64,000 nucleotides of DNA, taken from positions 930,001 to 994,000 of the forward strand of contig JAGPYM010000014.1 of the NCBI GenBank assembly GCA_020736575.1, written 5' to 3'. Positions within the stretch are counted from its first letter, which is position 1, and each line of letters opens with the position of its first letter. This document shows, in pieces, positions 11,124 through 23,100 of this stretch. A program made the translations under genes and the position numbers. This DNA comes from Thelonectria olida (lineage: Eukaryota > Ascomycota > Sordariomycetes > Hypocreales > Nectriaceae). The notes beneath the pieces were generated by a model that had not been told where the DNA came from, did no database searches, and was given only the letters and a program-made list of their open reading frames with translations.

Positions 11124-12204
11124 TCAAGCAGCAGCTACCTCAGGCGTCCACATATATCTAGCCAGCCCCGCCATCCTCTCCTCAGGGCTAATCTCGCTGT
11201 CATCGTAGAACATCCTCGTCTTCTTGTCCTTGTCCTTCTTGCCCTTCTTCTCGCCGTCCTCAGCCTGTTGCGGCGCCTTGATGCCGGCTTCCGCCATGCG
11301 AATCAACCGGTCGATGTCGTCGCCGGGCGCAACAGCAGCGGGTGCGCTGCTGTCGTTCCAAGCGGCGCTGCCTGGTCGCTGGGGAAGGCCAGGCGGCGCA
11401 GGGAGGTTTCCGCTCGGTCGAGGGGGTAGGTTTGTTGCTGGGTATCCGTAGGGCGCTGCTCCAGGAGGGGCCTGGGCAGGATAACTGGGCTGCTGCTCGT
11501 AATTCTATCACCTTGATTAGCGCGCTGTCCAGGTTGCGGATATGCCGCATAAACTCACGTATGCTGGTGCATTGGCAGAAGGAGATTGTGCAGCGGCGTC
11601 GACACCTCCGGTCGCTGCCGCATTCTTCTTCTGCTGCCTAAACTGCTCCAACCTCGATTTCAAGTCGCCCGCCGCCTCGACTTTGAGCTTCTTGCGACTA
11701 CTGTTCATCGCCTGACCCGGCAGCGGATTTCCCGTAGCGATCCGCCGATCCTCCTGCGCTTGGTAAAAGTTCTGAATGATGCGATTGCGATGCTGGTCGA
11801 GAATCTCCTGCGGAATACCCTCCATGCCGAAAATTTCGACCTCGAGGCCCTGTCGGTTAGGGAGCGCATTCTCGACCTGGGATAGGTTCTCTTTGTGAAC
11901 TTGATTCATGTGCACGGAAAGACCTGGAGGAAGAAAGTCAGCGTCAATCGAGCGCGAGGGGATGAAGAGATTCTGACCTCCAGCCGTGTTCAGACGACGA
12001 CCGCAGCGGTCGCATTTGAAATGCTTCGCCTTCTGATGAGAAATAAGAAGCTTCAAATCCTCAAAGTCGCGTTCACCTGGCGATCCAATGTTAGTTAACC
12101 ATTGCCTCCTGGAAGAAAGGCGCAAAAGGGCTCGCACAGTAGTAGCACCAAGGTCGATGGAGGATTTCCTCGACGTCGGGGTGGCCGCGCTTCTTCTTTC
12201 CCAT
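11124..12204 (-). CDS. BuGZ/ZNF207-like C2H2 zinc-finger protein
   Basis: Exons 12138-12204, 11978-12076, 11559-11923 and 11124-11504 give 303 residues; the introns are 61, 54 and 54 nt. The N-terminus (MGKKKRGHPDVEEIL, then RPWCYYCERDF) and the paired C2H2 fingers (Cys20/Cys23 with HQKAKH; CDRC with HMNQVH) match the ZNF207/BuGZ family. So does the conserved block EIFGMEGIP. In animals this protein binds microtubules and Bub3 and acts in spindle assembly and splicing; the fungal role is inferred. The middle is Gln/Ala-rich, and the C-terminus has a Pro-rich stretch and a Lys-rich segment (EKKGKKDKDKK). The start at 12204 is preferred over the frame open to 12344 because it begins right at the conserved N-terminus. 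Confidence 0.9.
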
Positions 12205-12445
12205 GTTGTCGCCGACGGTGGTCTATCGCTATCTGTTGAAATGTATCGAGATTGACGCGATTCGGGGAAAAGCTTTCTCTGCTGAAGGACGGAGGTGATT
12301 GAACGCAGTGAGCTTTTGGCTTCGAGCAGCTTGGAACGCGACATGGGAAAGAAGAGTGGATAGCTGCGACGGCTAAGGTCCGGCTAAGACCAATGTGCCA
12401 ACATGGCTCACTCTCCATTGGAGATCAAGCTCACACATGGGGCTT

Positions 12446-12715
12446 CTAAAATAGAGTAATAAGAATTCATGTAAGAGAATACATATATCTGAATTTTAAT
12501 TATAAATTACTAAAAAACAATAGTTTATAATTAAAAGGTTAATATATTTAATTTAAGTTTAAATACTATATTATATTATATATAATTTTTTAATTATATA
12601 AATATTAAAATTTTAAAATAAATAATAAAAAAATAAATAAATAAAAGCCTTTTATTTTAAAACTTTTTTCTAAAGTTATTTTTTCTTTTTTTAAACAAAT
12701 ACCTCTATTCTTAAC
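12446..12715. other. AT-rich block
   Basis: About 270 bp are made almost only of A and T, while both flanks have ordinary composition. It contains no open frame of note. The edges are abrupt. It could be a remnant heavily altered by repeat-induced point mutation, a mitochondrial DNA insertion, or simple low-complexity sequence. It lies between the 5' end of the zinc-finger gene and the 3' end of the regulator gene. Confidence 0.8.
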
Positions 12716-12882
12716 GCCTTCCCTATTCACAATTCATAAACGCTGTACAAAATACGAATTTAACTTTTATACCATCCATCCCTTTACCCGCTTTGACTTT
12801 CCTTGCCGCTTCAGTCTAGTTCTGATTTCACTAGACTTGACACATGGCCTACGGTTTTTCGCGAGAAACCGGGTTCTCAAAG

Positions 12883-14585
12883 CTAATCGATTTGGTTAAA
12901 GTAAAGGGAACCATCAGGGCCATATGTCGGCGGATTCAAGTTATTCTGTGGCTGCTCGTTGAATGGGAGCTGTGAGTAATTGGGCTCTGAAAAGAACTGA
13001 ATAGGTGCTTCTCCAGATTGGGTCAATCCATCTGGCACTGCGGCCGGAATCGTGTCGGGGACAAAAGCCGCTGTGGCGGGCGCGGCTTGTGATGTCGGCA
13101 TGGTGACAACCCCAGGGTTCGGCCAAGACTGTTCCTGCTTGAGCGCAGGAAGTGATTGACGTGGATCGGGCGTGTTGTTCTTGTTAGGCGTGTCCTGCTC
13201 GGCGGGATGGGACACCAACAAGGCTTCTTGGAGATCCGGATTGAGGACAGGGTTAGATGAGATGTCCCTAAACAAGACGGTGCCCAACCTTTCCCATCGG
13301 CCATCATCCCCGTCATCGGGTTTGGTCTCGCTGGGGTTGGCCTCGTCGGATATGGTTTCGCTGGGGCTGGCCTCGTCGGGTTGCTGGGAGTCATCCTTAG
13401 AAGCGTCGTGGGAGGGACTGAGCTCCAATGTTTTCTCGCATGGCTTGACTTTGATCCCCTTTCGCTCTAGGAGCTTTTCGAGATCGCGAATTCGAGCGTC
13501 CAAAACTCTTGTGTGATTCTCCAGCTCTTTCAAATAACCTCGACGTTCGGTTCGGCCTGTTACGCGGTCGGTGACAAAACATCCCAAGCCCCCACCTTTG
13601 CAGTGGTGACAGCCGTCGGGGCCGGCATCGCATCGTATCTTTCGAATCTGGTGCCAAAGTGCGTGTTAACTAACATCATTGTGAGGGGGGGGGGCTAAAT
13701 GGGGTAAGCGCGCACCTTGCATCTGTCACATGCTTGACCCGTGCGAGTGTAGGAGGCAAGCCGATGCTTGACGAGGGCCGAGAAGTCATTATTCTCAGAA
13801 TTATTGCCGGGGCGAGCGAGCTTGAGTCTGGTATTGTCATTGCAGTGAATGCCGCCTGAGCTGGGGTACTGTCCGGGATTACTTTCGTCATCCTCGGATG
13901 GCCTCTTCTGACCGGGGTGCATTCTCTTAGAGCGGCCACGGGCCGCGATGACTGACCCGAGCTTGGATTGCGGGAGGGAAGGCCCCAGCAGAAGCTGAGA
14001 CGGCTTCGATGAGCCAGGCAAGCAGGATGCGGTTGGGTACGCACGCGCAGCGTTTTCAGCGGGCTGCAAAGAGACAGCGCATGAGGCCGCGGACAAGCCA
14101 GCGGGAGCGGCACCGGCAGGCGAAAAATGTTGCGTCGCCCTGGCACTGGGGATTGGCCATCCAGCAACAGGAGTGGACGTGGATGGGAACGTGGGGTAAG
14201 CCGGTTCTTGGAGGAATGGCTTGTCTGGGGAAGCAAGCAGCTGCTGGTGATGTCGTATATGGTGCTGGTGCAGCAGAGCTTGGGGAGAGACTGGAGTGTA
14301 GTTGGTGTTGATCAAGTTGCGGGCTGGGGTCCCATTGCAAGGGGCAGGCGGGGCCGAATTAAAGCAATTGGGGTTGAAAGTGGCCATCATGGCTGGAGAA
14401 GCACCCACACCAGCCATGACCTGGCCATTGAGGGCACCGCCTTGGAGCTGCGGGTTGCAGGGGGTCGCCAGGTTGGCGGGAGCGGGGAACGCTCCGGGGC
14501 CAAATTGCGCATTGTTAGTGGTGGGCGGCGGGCCAGACTGGCCCAGCCCTTTGGCTGGATGCTGCTTGGCTTGGTGAAGCTCCAT
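12883..14585 (-). CDS. Zn2Cys6 transcription factor
   Basis: Exons 13716-14585 and 12883-13647 are joined across a 68-nt intron that splits the DNA-binding domain, giving 544 residues. The binuclear zinc cluster lies in the middle of the protein, not at the N-terminus: Cys286, 289, 296, 303, 306 and 313. It is followed by TDRVTGRTERRGY and a short coiled coil ending in DLEKLLERKGI. The first 280 residues are rich in Pro, Ala, Gln and Asn, and the C-terminus is acidic, then Gln/Asn/Pro-rich, as in activation regions. No fungal-specific 'middle homology' domain follows. The start at 14585 (MELHQAKQH) is tentative; the frame stays open to 14870, but a GTAAGT near 14700 suggests a leader intron. 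The target genes are unknown. Confidence 0.85.
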
Positions 14586-16621
14586 CCTTGACGACGTCGA
14601 TCGTCGCGTGGCGTAGCTTTGCGTGTAAGGGTGCGCTAGGTCGACTTGGGTCAGCACTCGACCACCACGAGACAAAGCTGTTGCTGAAACGGGAGCACTT
14701 ACATAGAGTAGTTGTTGTAGTTTGATTTGTGTTGTATGCCTGCGATGAAGGGAGTAGTATGGGTTGCTATGTGTGGCTCTAGGAGACACATGGGCTACGC
14801 TGGTTGTTCTGTCTGATCTCGTCAGAAGGCAAGGCACCAACATACTGGCATCAGACGATGAGAGACTCAAGTCCCTGCAGGCTGTCTGCGTTCGGGATTA
14901 CGTACATATCGAAGTGTCTAAAACGATATTGAGTCGTGCTCCTCAGTAGTGGAGGAAGTTATCGACACTGACGTTGGGGAGCCTGAAGTAGGCGAGTCTC
15001 GTTGGTGGTAGTTGACGAGGGAGAGTCACGAAGGATGAATGGAAAAAAGATGAGGAAGATCCCAGTAGTCTTATAGTCATCTCTTTCAAAGCAAACTTTG
15101 GGCCTTCAAGGTGCCTTGCTTCCGAATTCAGGGCTGCCATGAGGGAAAACTTACTGGGTGACTGGATGGGGCAGTCGCAGTCGACAAGACACGCCTCTTC
15201 AGTTAGAGTTGACAGACCATTCGTATCAATTGCATTACGGGCCGATATTAACGTCACCAAAAACTATCGTACTATTTCATAACACGCCAGTCTGTCTCAA
15301 TCTGCGAAGTATCTCTTCTGGTTGTGATGGTGGAGCATAGGCACGATGGTGGTGTGGATCACGTAGAGAACGATATCAACTGCCGACGCATTGGGCCTTG
15401 GCGTGACAACTTTGACACAGAGAAGATAGCTGATGATAAGGCTGAGCGGTAAACGGTGACGAATTTACCCACAATGGACATCTGCCCCGTGCCTATTCCC
15501 CGAACCCTGCCACCATGTGGCCGTCAGGGTAGGTAGGTCGTTTGGACAGCAACCACATGCCTGTCCTCATCAGTCTTCGGATCTCCTTGGAGTATCTTCG
15601 AACATCCGCCTAGATCTTTGGCGTCTCGGCTTCGCTTGCCCGATGGAGACCTCTGATCACAGCCTCGGCGAACGAGCACATGTAGAGGAACCGAGTCGCT
15701 CGAGGAACTTGAGGACAGACCTTTCAGTTGTCAAAGCGCGAGGTTAACGTCGGTTACCAACTACCACTCAAAATAGAATGCAACTGAAGACCGCGTTGCC
15801 AAGGTCTGTGAGTGATTGCGCATGGAGGACCCTGATGCCCACACAACACCCCCTGAAAGAGGCAAGAAGGGGGATTCCGCCCGTGGACGTTATACTGCCG
15901 TCTGGTTATATCGGACGAGATGTCGAGCATGTGTCAAATCTAGCGCAAACACTACCAATGCTTCTCGAAATTGTTAGCAGAAAATCCTTCGGAATCTACC
16001 GTAAATGCCAAGGCAACAAGAACTGACTTTTGTTGGAAGCTGACCGTGCCTGGTTGCCTGCTATGATTGGTTGGGGCAGGACACTCCTCTCGCTCTCAAC
16101 GTGTGATCACGACTGGGGAGCATGAAGCTATCTAGCGTTGAGACAATTGCGTGGCCAAGAGAAGCCTGCACGAGGGAAAGAGTAGCGATCAATGGCTGCA
16201 TGAAAATTTCAAACATCTACTGACTGATGACTAACTGGTCAGGCAGTAGATTTCGGCGAGGTTCAATGGCTACCAGGTTACAACTTACATAATCGCCCAG
16301 AAGAAAATCTGTAAGATTGTCACATGAAAATCGTATTGGGGTCGAGGCTGGTTGGTTCTTGGCATTGAGCTGGAAGCCATGGGAACTGGGCGTGAGGCAG
16401 TCATGATCGCTTAGACACCACCCATTGGGTCATGGCATACGAGGTACGTAAATTGCACGATTCGTAACCACTCATACCTGCCCCGCCTGAGGCCTCCCCC
16501 CAAATTTACCCCTCCAAATCTCCATCCAGTCAGCCACCACCCCCCTTCAGCCTTTGCAGACTTTCACAAGGAAAAAAAAACATCGCGGGTTACATCACCA
16601 GCCTCGAATCAGACCGCCACC
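14586..16621. other. Intergenic, 2.0 kb
   Basis: No gene can be supported between the Zn2Cys6 regulator and CGI121. Several open frames of 60-105 codons exist without domains. Part of this must be the leader and promoter of the regulator; long leaders are common for such genes. The last 150 bp before 16622 are CT- and A-rich, in keeping with the CGI121 promoter. Confidence 0.5.
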
Positions 16622-17327
16622 ATGTCTCTCGAAGCGATCACCCTGGAACACCTTCCATCTTCATACAAGGCGCATCTCGCCCTCTTTCATGACGTCAAGA
16701 ACTCGCCCTTCCTGCACCAGCAGCTCCTCGCACGCAATGCCGATTTCGAGTATGCGTTTATTGACGCCTCTATCGTGTGTGATGCCTGAGGAAAACATGC
16801 CCGAATATGCCTGACACCAGCCCAACAGATTTTCTCGCGCACCCAGCTCCTCTCCGCCGTCTTCAGAGCGGTCCTCGCTGCTGTGAATGACGAGCTCAAG
16901 ACGCCCAATGTCCACTCGGAAATCGTGACGTCTCTGAGCTCCTCTAACAATGTATCCATGCGCACAACCCTAACCCCGCCCTGTCATGTCATGACTGATT
17001 TTCCACCCTCAGATCGCTGACGCCTACCGACGCTTTGGCATCTCGCCAACCACAAAAGACCTCGTCGTCGTGCGCGTCACCTTCCCTGGCAATGCTGCCC
17101 CGCCCATTCAGCCCGAGCAGATCTGGGAGCACCTCAAGGCCAATGTCGAAGGGGAAGCCCTGGACCCTACGGAAGAAAACATCATTGCCGCGACTGATCT
17201 TGCCAAGGTGCGCAAGTATTACAAGCTGAATGGCCTTAAGTGGCTAGACGATATCAAAGACGACAAAGCTAGGTCCAGGGAGGTAGAGACCTTGATACTG
17301 AATGGCATGGCCTTGCGGGGGGTGTAA
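16622..17327 (+). CDS. KEOPS/EKC complex subunit Cgi121
   Basis: Exons 16622-16774, 16829-16951 and 17013-17327 give 196 residues. Cgi121 is the small regulatory subunit of the KEOPS complex, which makes N6-threonylcarbamoyl-adenosine on tRNA and also affects telomeres and transcription. The family pattern is clear: an N-terminal [22 protein letters not shown] at the first exon junction, [38 protein letters not shown], and DLVVVRV. All three exons are needed to see it. The two introns (54 and 61 nt) fall between codons. It is convergent with PUT1, about 210 bp apart. Confidence 0.92.
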
Positions 17328-17540
17328 AGAGCCAAGCCAGGAGTCACAAACACAAAAAATGCACTTCAGTTCTTCAAGAATTTTATTTTGACGGAACAAA
17401 ACGTAAGCCCACATCTTCATCTATGCGTCCTGCTCTATCGTATCGTCCTAAATCACGACCAGACTCCCAGAATCGCTACCCATGATGCAAAAGTCATAAT
17501 CATCAATGCTCCTTTTCCTTCCCTTCTGATTTCTATTCCC

Positions 17541-19069
17541 TTAAGCCAGACCAACCACGCTCTTACACCGCCGCACCAGCTCTCCCCACATGGCATCTCT
17601 GCTGTCTCGGGTTCGCTGAACGGCGTCCTTGTTCTCCTGCGCACGTCGGAGCAGGTACTTCATGCACTCGCCCGTCGTTCCCCAGACAAGATACTTGTAA
17701 GCGGGCAGAGCAGGGGCCTTGTCGCCCTTCTCCTCTCGCGCCACCTGTCCAGCCTCGACCAGCTCGCAGCTGACCTCGTCGGCCATGCCCTGAAGCTGGG
17801 CAAACGAGACGTCTGACTTGGCGGCGCCGGCATCGCAGATGGCACGGGCCTGGCGGACAGACTCGGCGTTGTGCGAGGCAATCATCAAGCTGGCGGCGGG
17901 ATACTCGCCCTCACCCTTGACAGCGCTGGTCCACTGTCGCTTCAACACGCTGGCAGCCAGCGCATCGTAGCACTTATCGGTATCCTCCTTGGTATCGTGG
18001 AAAAGGTGGCGGGGATCCGAGCCCAAGTATGCACCACGGACCAGCTTGACTCCCAGCGAAAAGTCCTCCTTCTGGGCCAGAGCAAGGTGGTTGGACAGAA
18101 TTTCAGGCGCACCCTTCTTGTAGGCTTGGTAAGTGCCGTAGATGACGGGGTCCTTGGTGTCTCGGTTGTACTTTCGAGAAAACTCGAGGGTCCAGTCGTC
18201 GATGCCGTCCTGGAGCATGTCCTGCTCGGCGTCGAACAACAGACGGACGCCTCGGTCCTGGGCGAGCTTGCAGATGTCGTCGATGGCTTTGTGCAGTGTG
18301 GGGGTCGCGCCTTGACGGGCCTTGAGCTGAGCGAGAGCAACGCTGCCAGCACCAGTGAATCTATCTAAGATTAGTACGTTAAAACCAAAATGATATTCCA
18401 AGATCGAACTTACTTGAGAGCAACGTAGTCCCCGGGGTGGACCAACCGCACCGTCTCCAGCGTACCCTCGGCCCAAGGAAGAATCTCGTTCTTGACAGCG
18501 TCCTCAGTCTCCTGGCCCACGCCCAAGTTGGCCGCCTGTTCCTTGCTCAACACGACTTCCTTGGCATAGCACAAGATGACGCCCGTGAACCCAATCTGCT
18601 TCAAGTTCGCAATCGTCTCGCGAACCTCGGGCGCGTTCTCGCCGGCGCAGAACTGCGCATAAAACGTCTTTTTGAGAAACAAGCGCAACAATGGGTTCTT
18701 ATCGGGGTTCAACAGCGGGTTGGACGAGTTTGCCAGCAGCCCCATGATGCGCAGCGACGGCGGCAGCAGGATGGGCGACGAGGAGACGATGGTTGTAGCG
18801 AGCGAGCGCAGGATCATGGTCAGCGAGAGGACGCCCAATGGCGCGCTGCGTGACGACGAGCCCATGTTAGGAGGCAAGGGGTCGGGCAGCGGGATGTGTG
18901 ACTCGGCGAGGGTGTTTGTGCGCCTCTCGGAGGAGTGGATCAGGCGGCGGGAGGAGGGCGAGGCGCGGAGGGTGAGGATGGCGATGGAGGCGAGACGAGG
19001 GTCGAGGGTGATGTGAGAGGAGGCCAGGCGGAGGGGCCGGCAGGAGCCTCGCCCACGGGCTAGACTCAT
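17541..19069 (-). CDS. Proline dehydrogenase (proline oxidase), mitochondrial
   Basis: Exons 18414-19069 and 17541-18360 give 491 residues; the intron is 53 nt. The enzyme oxidises L-proline to pyrroline-5-carboxylate with FAD and passes electrons to the respiratory chain, the first step of proline use as a nitrogen source. The N-terminus is Arg/Ser/Leu-rich (MSLARGRGSCRPLRLASS), as expected for mitochondrial import. The barrel domain shows FTGAGSVAL, RLLFDAEQDMLQ, VKLVRGAYLGSD, MIASHN and QLQGMADE, all typical of the family, and the C-terminal YLLRRAQENKD helix. A TATAATAAG-like element lies about 250 bp upstream. In fungi this gene is normally proline-induced. Confidence 0.95.
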
Positions 19070-20389
19070 TGTTATGTGTGGTTGTGGTTTGTTGTGGTTC
19101 GAAGAAGGGTAGACGCTAGGCGTGGAGGAGTGATGATGTCAAAGGGAGACGGGAGAGATATAGGTCTAACTTGGCCAATGAATCAGAGACAAATAGGTGA
19201 GAAGTCTTGATAAGGACAAGAGTAAGTTCCAATGGACAGCACAGGGGCAGGAATCGAGGTGATATATGAACAAGCAAACGGAGCAGGTACAAGGCGAGAT
19301 ATCGTGGAAGGGGAGGCTTATTATACACGAATGTGCAAGATCACATCTAATCATCTCCTCCCTGCTCGCTCCCGAGGGGTAAGGCTAAAAAGGATCCAAT
19401 GGATTGCTCGGGAAATGCGTTGGTCAATCCAGGGCAAAAGCCAAAAGGTCACCAGGTGGCGCTATCCCCAGTTTCCAATCTCTCCTCCACTTAGTAAAGG
19501 GCCCGTTAAGCCGCAACCGCGAATGCCCAAGCAACACTTGGCTGGCCTGTCTCATGAATCGCCGCAATGGCCGACGGCAAACGAAGGTCGACGATGGCTA
19601 GGCAAGCGCCAAGTGGGAGCTTGCTTATCAGCGTCACGTGGTGACCCTGGCAGAAAGCAGCGAAACCACTGGGCTGGGGGAGACGTGGAGAATGTGTAAA
19701 GGCCGAGTGTAGCCGCCGTGGGGGTGTCCTTTTTCGTTCTGGCTTCTCGAGTCTCATCAATGAGCCACCACGAAAATGGCTATCGGGCTTGCCATCGGAC
19801 ATACGTACATAGCAATTGATAGCGAGGAATGCAGAATGACAATTACCCATTGGAAAATTCTGTCCGCAGGGGAGGCTATCCACTGCAAGCATGTCGTGCT
19901 CATCAATGGCAACGGCAACGCCCAGGCTGATTGTGCACGTTTGGGGTCGCATTGGTCATAGCAACTGCTCTGAATTGACTTTCTCCTTCTCCTGTACGAC
20001 ATCGGCCATGGGTTCTTGAAGCGAACGAACGATTGTGGGGATTGCTGGGGAAGTCCTTTTGGTCTCGTCCTCGCTCGACTCCATGATCCATCGACAGGAC
20101 GACCTTGCGGCTCTTTGGGAGAACGGCACGAATAGACGCCGGCATTGGAGATAGGCCTCTCTCTAGTTTCGCTCGTCCTTATGCCGAGAATGGGTCCTTG
20201 CCATGATGGTCTGCCGCCGCCGGCCCGCCGGACAGGGTCATCAAAGGAAAAGAAGAAGAAATATTGAGCCAAAGCATGTCACTTGACCAGTGGCCGCGCG
20301 CATGGCATCGGCGCGGGAGGAGGTGTACCACAAGCGTCAGAGCAGCGTCCGGGCTTCCAGCTCAATCGTCTCCACCTCGGCCGTTCGCC
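19070..20389. other. Intergenic, 1.3 kb
   Basis: This stretch contains the PUT1 promoter and the 3' side of the Tim17-like gene. Open frames of up to about 170 codons exist on the minus strand, but they look random and show no domain. Confidence 0.5.
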
Positions 20390-21214
20390 TCAAGCTGCTG
20401 GTTGGCTGTCCTGCTGTTTGCTGTGGGACTTGGCCGTCCGCCGCTTGATAAAATCGACGTAACCGATCGGTCTGCCTCGGGCTAAGCCGACAAGGTCCTG
20501 GATGCCGCCATACACGAGTCCAAACATGAGCCCGTATCGTGCTGTTCGCGCTGCGGTTGTGATAGAAAGACGATCTGGATGCAAACGCCGTTATCGGCCA
20601 CCTGTTAGCAATCATGGTCCACTCTGGGGCCAATATATGCCCGTTGATTTCCATCCTTTGCACTTTTGATATGAACCCCGGCATGAGGCAAGGAGCCCCA
20701 GAAGGAGTATGAGTCTCCAGGAATGCCGAAAGACAGACTAGACATGACCAATAAGAACAAGACACTTACGCCAAAGAGAAAATGCCCCGGCTACCGTCAG
20801 CGTCGCAATTGTCGTTGAAAACATATCGCTGGATCCTCGAAGTCTATCCACGGTGCTTTCCAGCGATAAGGCCATCATACTCCATAGTCCGGTCTTGAGA
20901 CCCATCCTGAAGCCCTCGCGAATACCGCCCTGCATGGCGTGGTAGTTTTTCGACTTGTGGTAAAAGTACCAACCCGTCGTCGTGTCTGGCATCTTGTGGG
21001 CGTGCTCGGCACGGAAGCGCAGCTGGGCCATCTGCCCTCCCTGCGTGGCGCCGAGCGTGAAGCCCACAAGCACCGACGAGATGGTCCCCATCATGAGCCG
21101 GGACGGCGTGGCAATGGAGAGGCGAGGGTATGCGTCGTGCGGGAATGCCGGGGTATCTGCGACTGCGGCCATCGAGGGAGCCGGGCCGGTCGGGGCAGGG
21201 TTGAGTGCGCCCAT
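20390..21214 (-). CDS. Tim17/Tim22/Tim23-family membrane protein
   Basis: Exons 20770-21214 and 20390-20574 give 209 residues. The 195-nt intron is the longest in the window; it begins GTAAGT and has a GCTAAC site about 40 nt before its end. The protein has several Gly-rich helices: MMGTISSVLVGFTLGATQGG, GGIREGFRMGLKTGLWSMMA, TIATLTVAGAFSLW, and YGLMFGLVYGGIQDL. This spacing of Gly-rich membrane helices fits the Tim17 superfamily of the mitochondrial inner membrane. It does not look like canonical Tim17, Tim22 or Tim23; a TIMMDC1-like complex I assembly role is possible but unproven. It is divergently placed from the gene at 22004. Confidence 0.7.
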
Positions 21215-22003
21215 GGTTGGATAGAGAGAATCGTGAGAGAAATGGAGCTGGGTGGAAGAAAATGGGGATCGCGGATGGAGATTTGAAGAGCCAGCTGTCG
21301 CTCGGTGGGGGAGCCTCGTGACCTCGGAGTTGCTGGGGGATGCGAGATTGGCCACCGAAGTAGCTGCAGGTATTGTAGTCGATGGAGTTTGGAATTGAGC
21401 TGTTGCGGGCGGGCTGAGCTCGTAATATATCGCTGGTCAGCTGGACCGTTCTGCCCCGTGATGGAAAAAGCTGTCTCCGTCTTGGTGGTGTTCTTGATAG
21501 TGCAGATATCTATAGGACACTGTATTACACACTGTATGGCGATGAGTTGACTCAGCTTTACCGGCAAACTGAGAAACAATAGAGTTTTTTTTTTTCAATG
21601 TGCGTAAAGTGAGACGTATTTTAGAAGCGAGAATAATTTCCAACTGTTTAAGTTATTTGTTGCGCCTGACTTTGCAGATTCGATGATTGTCTCACATGTT
21701 AACTCCCCGAGTGCTGAACTGTATCTATGATACTTCGAATATAAACCCATACACTCGAAACCTATGCATTGTCTGACAATTTTTGACGGCAAATTCTTGA
21801 CACTTCCCTGGTTACATTATTCTTAGTGACTTTCGAAACTTCATCATTAAATCTTTTCGCATCCAACGATGATGCACTTAAGATAGACACGCGCTATCAC
21901 GTGACTTCGCGAAAGTAGTTTCGCGATCCAACTGCCCCTCCTCTGCGTGTCGCATCGTCATCCTTACAAGCGCAAGGAGGAAGGACTGGCCCAGACAAAC
22001 ACA
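21215..22003. other. Shared divergent promoter region
   Basis: About 790 bp separate the Tim17-like gene (minus) from the small gene at 22004 (plus). The middle is moderately AT-rich and includes a T-run at 21586-21595. No gene is supported. Confidence 0.5.
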
Positions 22004-22466
22004 ATGGTATGCTCGCCCCTTATGACCGCCCAAACTCATGAAAACTAACTTGGCTCAGACTGAAATCAACGACACGATAATAACCCTGCGCTTCAGGCTT
22101 GGCATGCACGCCATCTTCCTTTTCGTCGACACCCTTAAACCCTTCAGTGCCGTGACACCTGAGCTTCTCGAGCTTCTTCGGGAACGATACCCTGACGGCA
22201 TGAAAGCGTCCCTCAACCCACCTAAGACTGTGCCCGTGCCTGCAGGGTCTGATGCCGACATTGCGTACGCCACCATGGTACAAGTGTCCAACGAATCGGC
22301 TGCAGAATGGAAGCGGATTGAGTCTAGACTCATGGAAACGACACCCGAGGCTCTGGGACTGAAGAACAATGATATCCTTGCTTTCGCCTTTGTTGAGGAC
22401 CAGGACGATGAGGTTGACTTCGAGGTGGAATTCCCTCAGGACGAGAACGACCAGTATGGTGCTTAG
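22004..22466 (+). CDS. Small acidic protein of unknown function
   Basis: Exon 1 is only the ATG at 22004-22006. A 52-nt intron (GTATGC ... CTAACTTGGCTCAG) follows, and exon 2 is 22059-22466; the product has 136 residues starting MTEINDTIITLRFRL. Another start inside the intron (22038, MKTNLAQTEIND) would need no splicing, but the good branch site and acceptor favour splicing. The protein starts with a predicted strand/helix core (FRLGMHAIFLFVDTL), has ELLELLRERYPDG, and ends very acidic (EDQDDEVDFEVEFPQDEND). No signal peptide or membrane anchor is convincing. I do not recognise the family, although the codon use and layout look real. Confidence 0.75.
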
Positions 22467-23100
22467 GGGGGATATTATAGAACCGGGGCAACCCGATGAT
22501 GAGACCGTTGAATTGCGGCATGCTATTTAGAAATGGTCAGGAAGAAGGATAGGATAATGGCAGCTGCATGGCATTTATCACTTCTACCACGGCGCTTGGC
22601 TTTTCCGAAATGGTTCTTCATGAGTGGAATGGGGATGACGAGGGTTGTAACATGTGAGAGGCCGACATATTCTCACTTGGTATCATCAAAGCCGGTGTCA
22701 GAGGCAACCATGCAAAGTTTAATAGAAAATGTTCGTTTCAACAGTGAGGAGAAAAGCTTGGAGAGAGGGAGTCTTCGACAACAGAAAAGATCTGTCAATA
22801 CGGAGTACGCGTATTCAAGGGCGACGCCAGATGGAAAGCATGCGTGGCGTCCTGACTAAGCAAGGGGGGTTGCGCCTGAAGTGGGCGCATCCCTCTCAAA
22901 GGGTCCCCGCTGGCTGCGGCAGGGGTCTCCAACTTTTTGGCGATTGCTTCAACCCCTTTCCTCACTTTGTTTTCTTTCCCCCTCCCCTGCTTTGTTAGTC
23001 GCATTTCCGTGGTTCGTCTCTCCTTGTACTATACACCCAATCACCCACAGCTCTTTTCTCTTTGCGAATCTGCGCGGTCCTTGCACATGCAGTAGACTAC
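22467..23100. other. Intergenic upstream of the phosphoesterase gene
   Basis: No supported gene in about 630 bp. The last 150 bp are CT-rich (long pyrimidine stretches near 22960-23060), in keeping with the promoter and leader of the next gene. Confidence 0.5.

Noticed and set aside
11517..12344. Continuous frame starting MSRSKLLEAK for the zinc-finger gene
   Set aside because: It reads through two introns and skips the conserved MGKKKRG...WCYYC N-terminus; the spliced model from 12204 matches the family.
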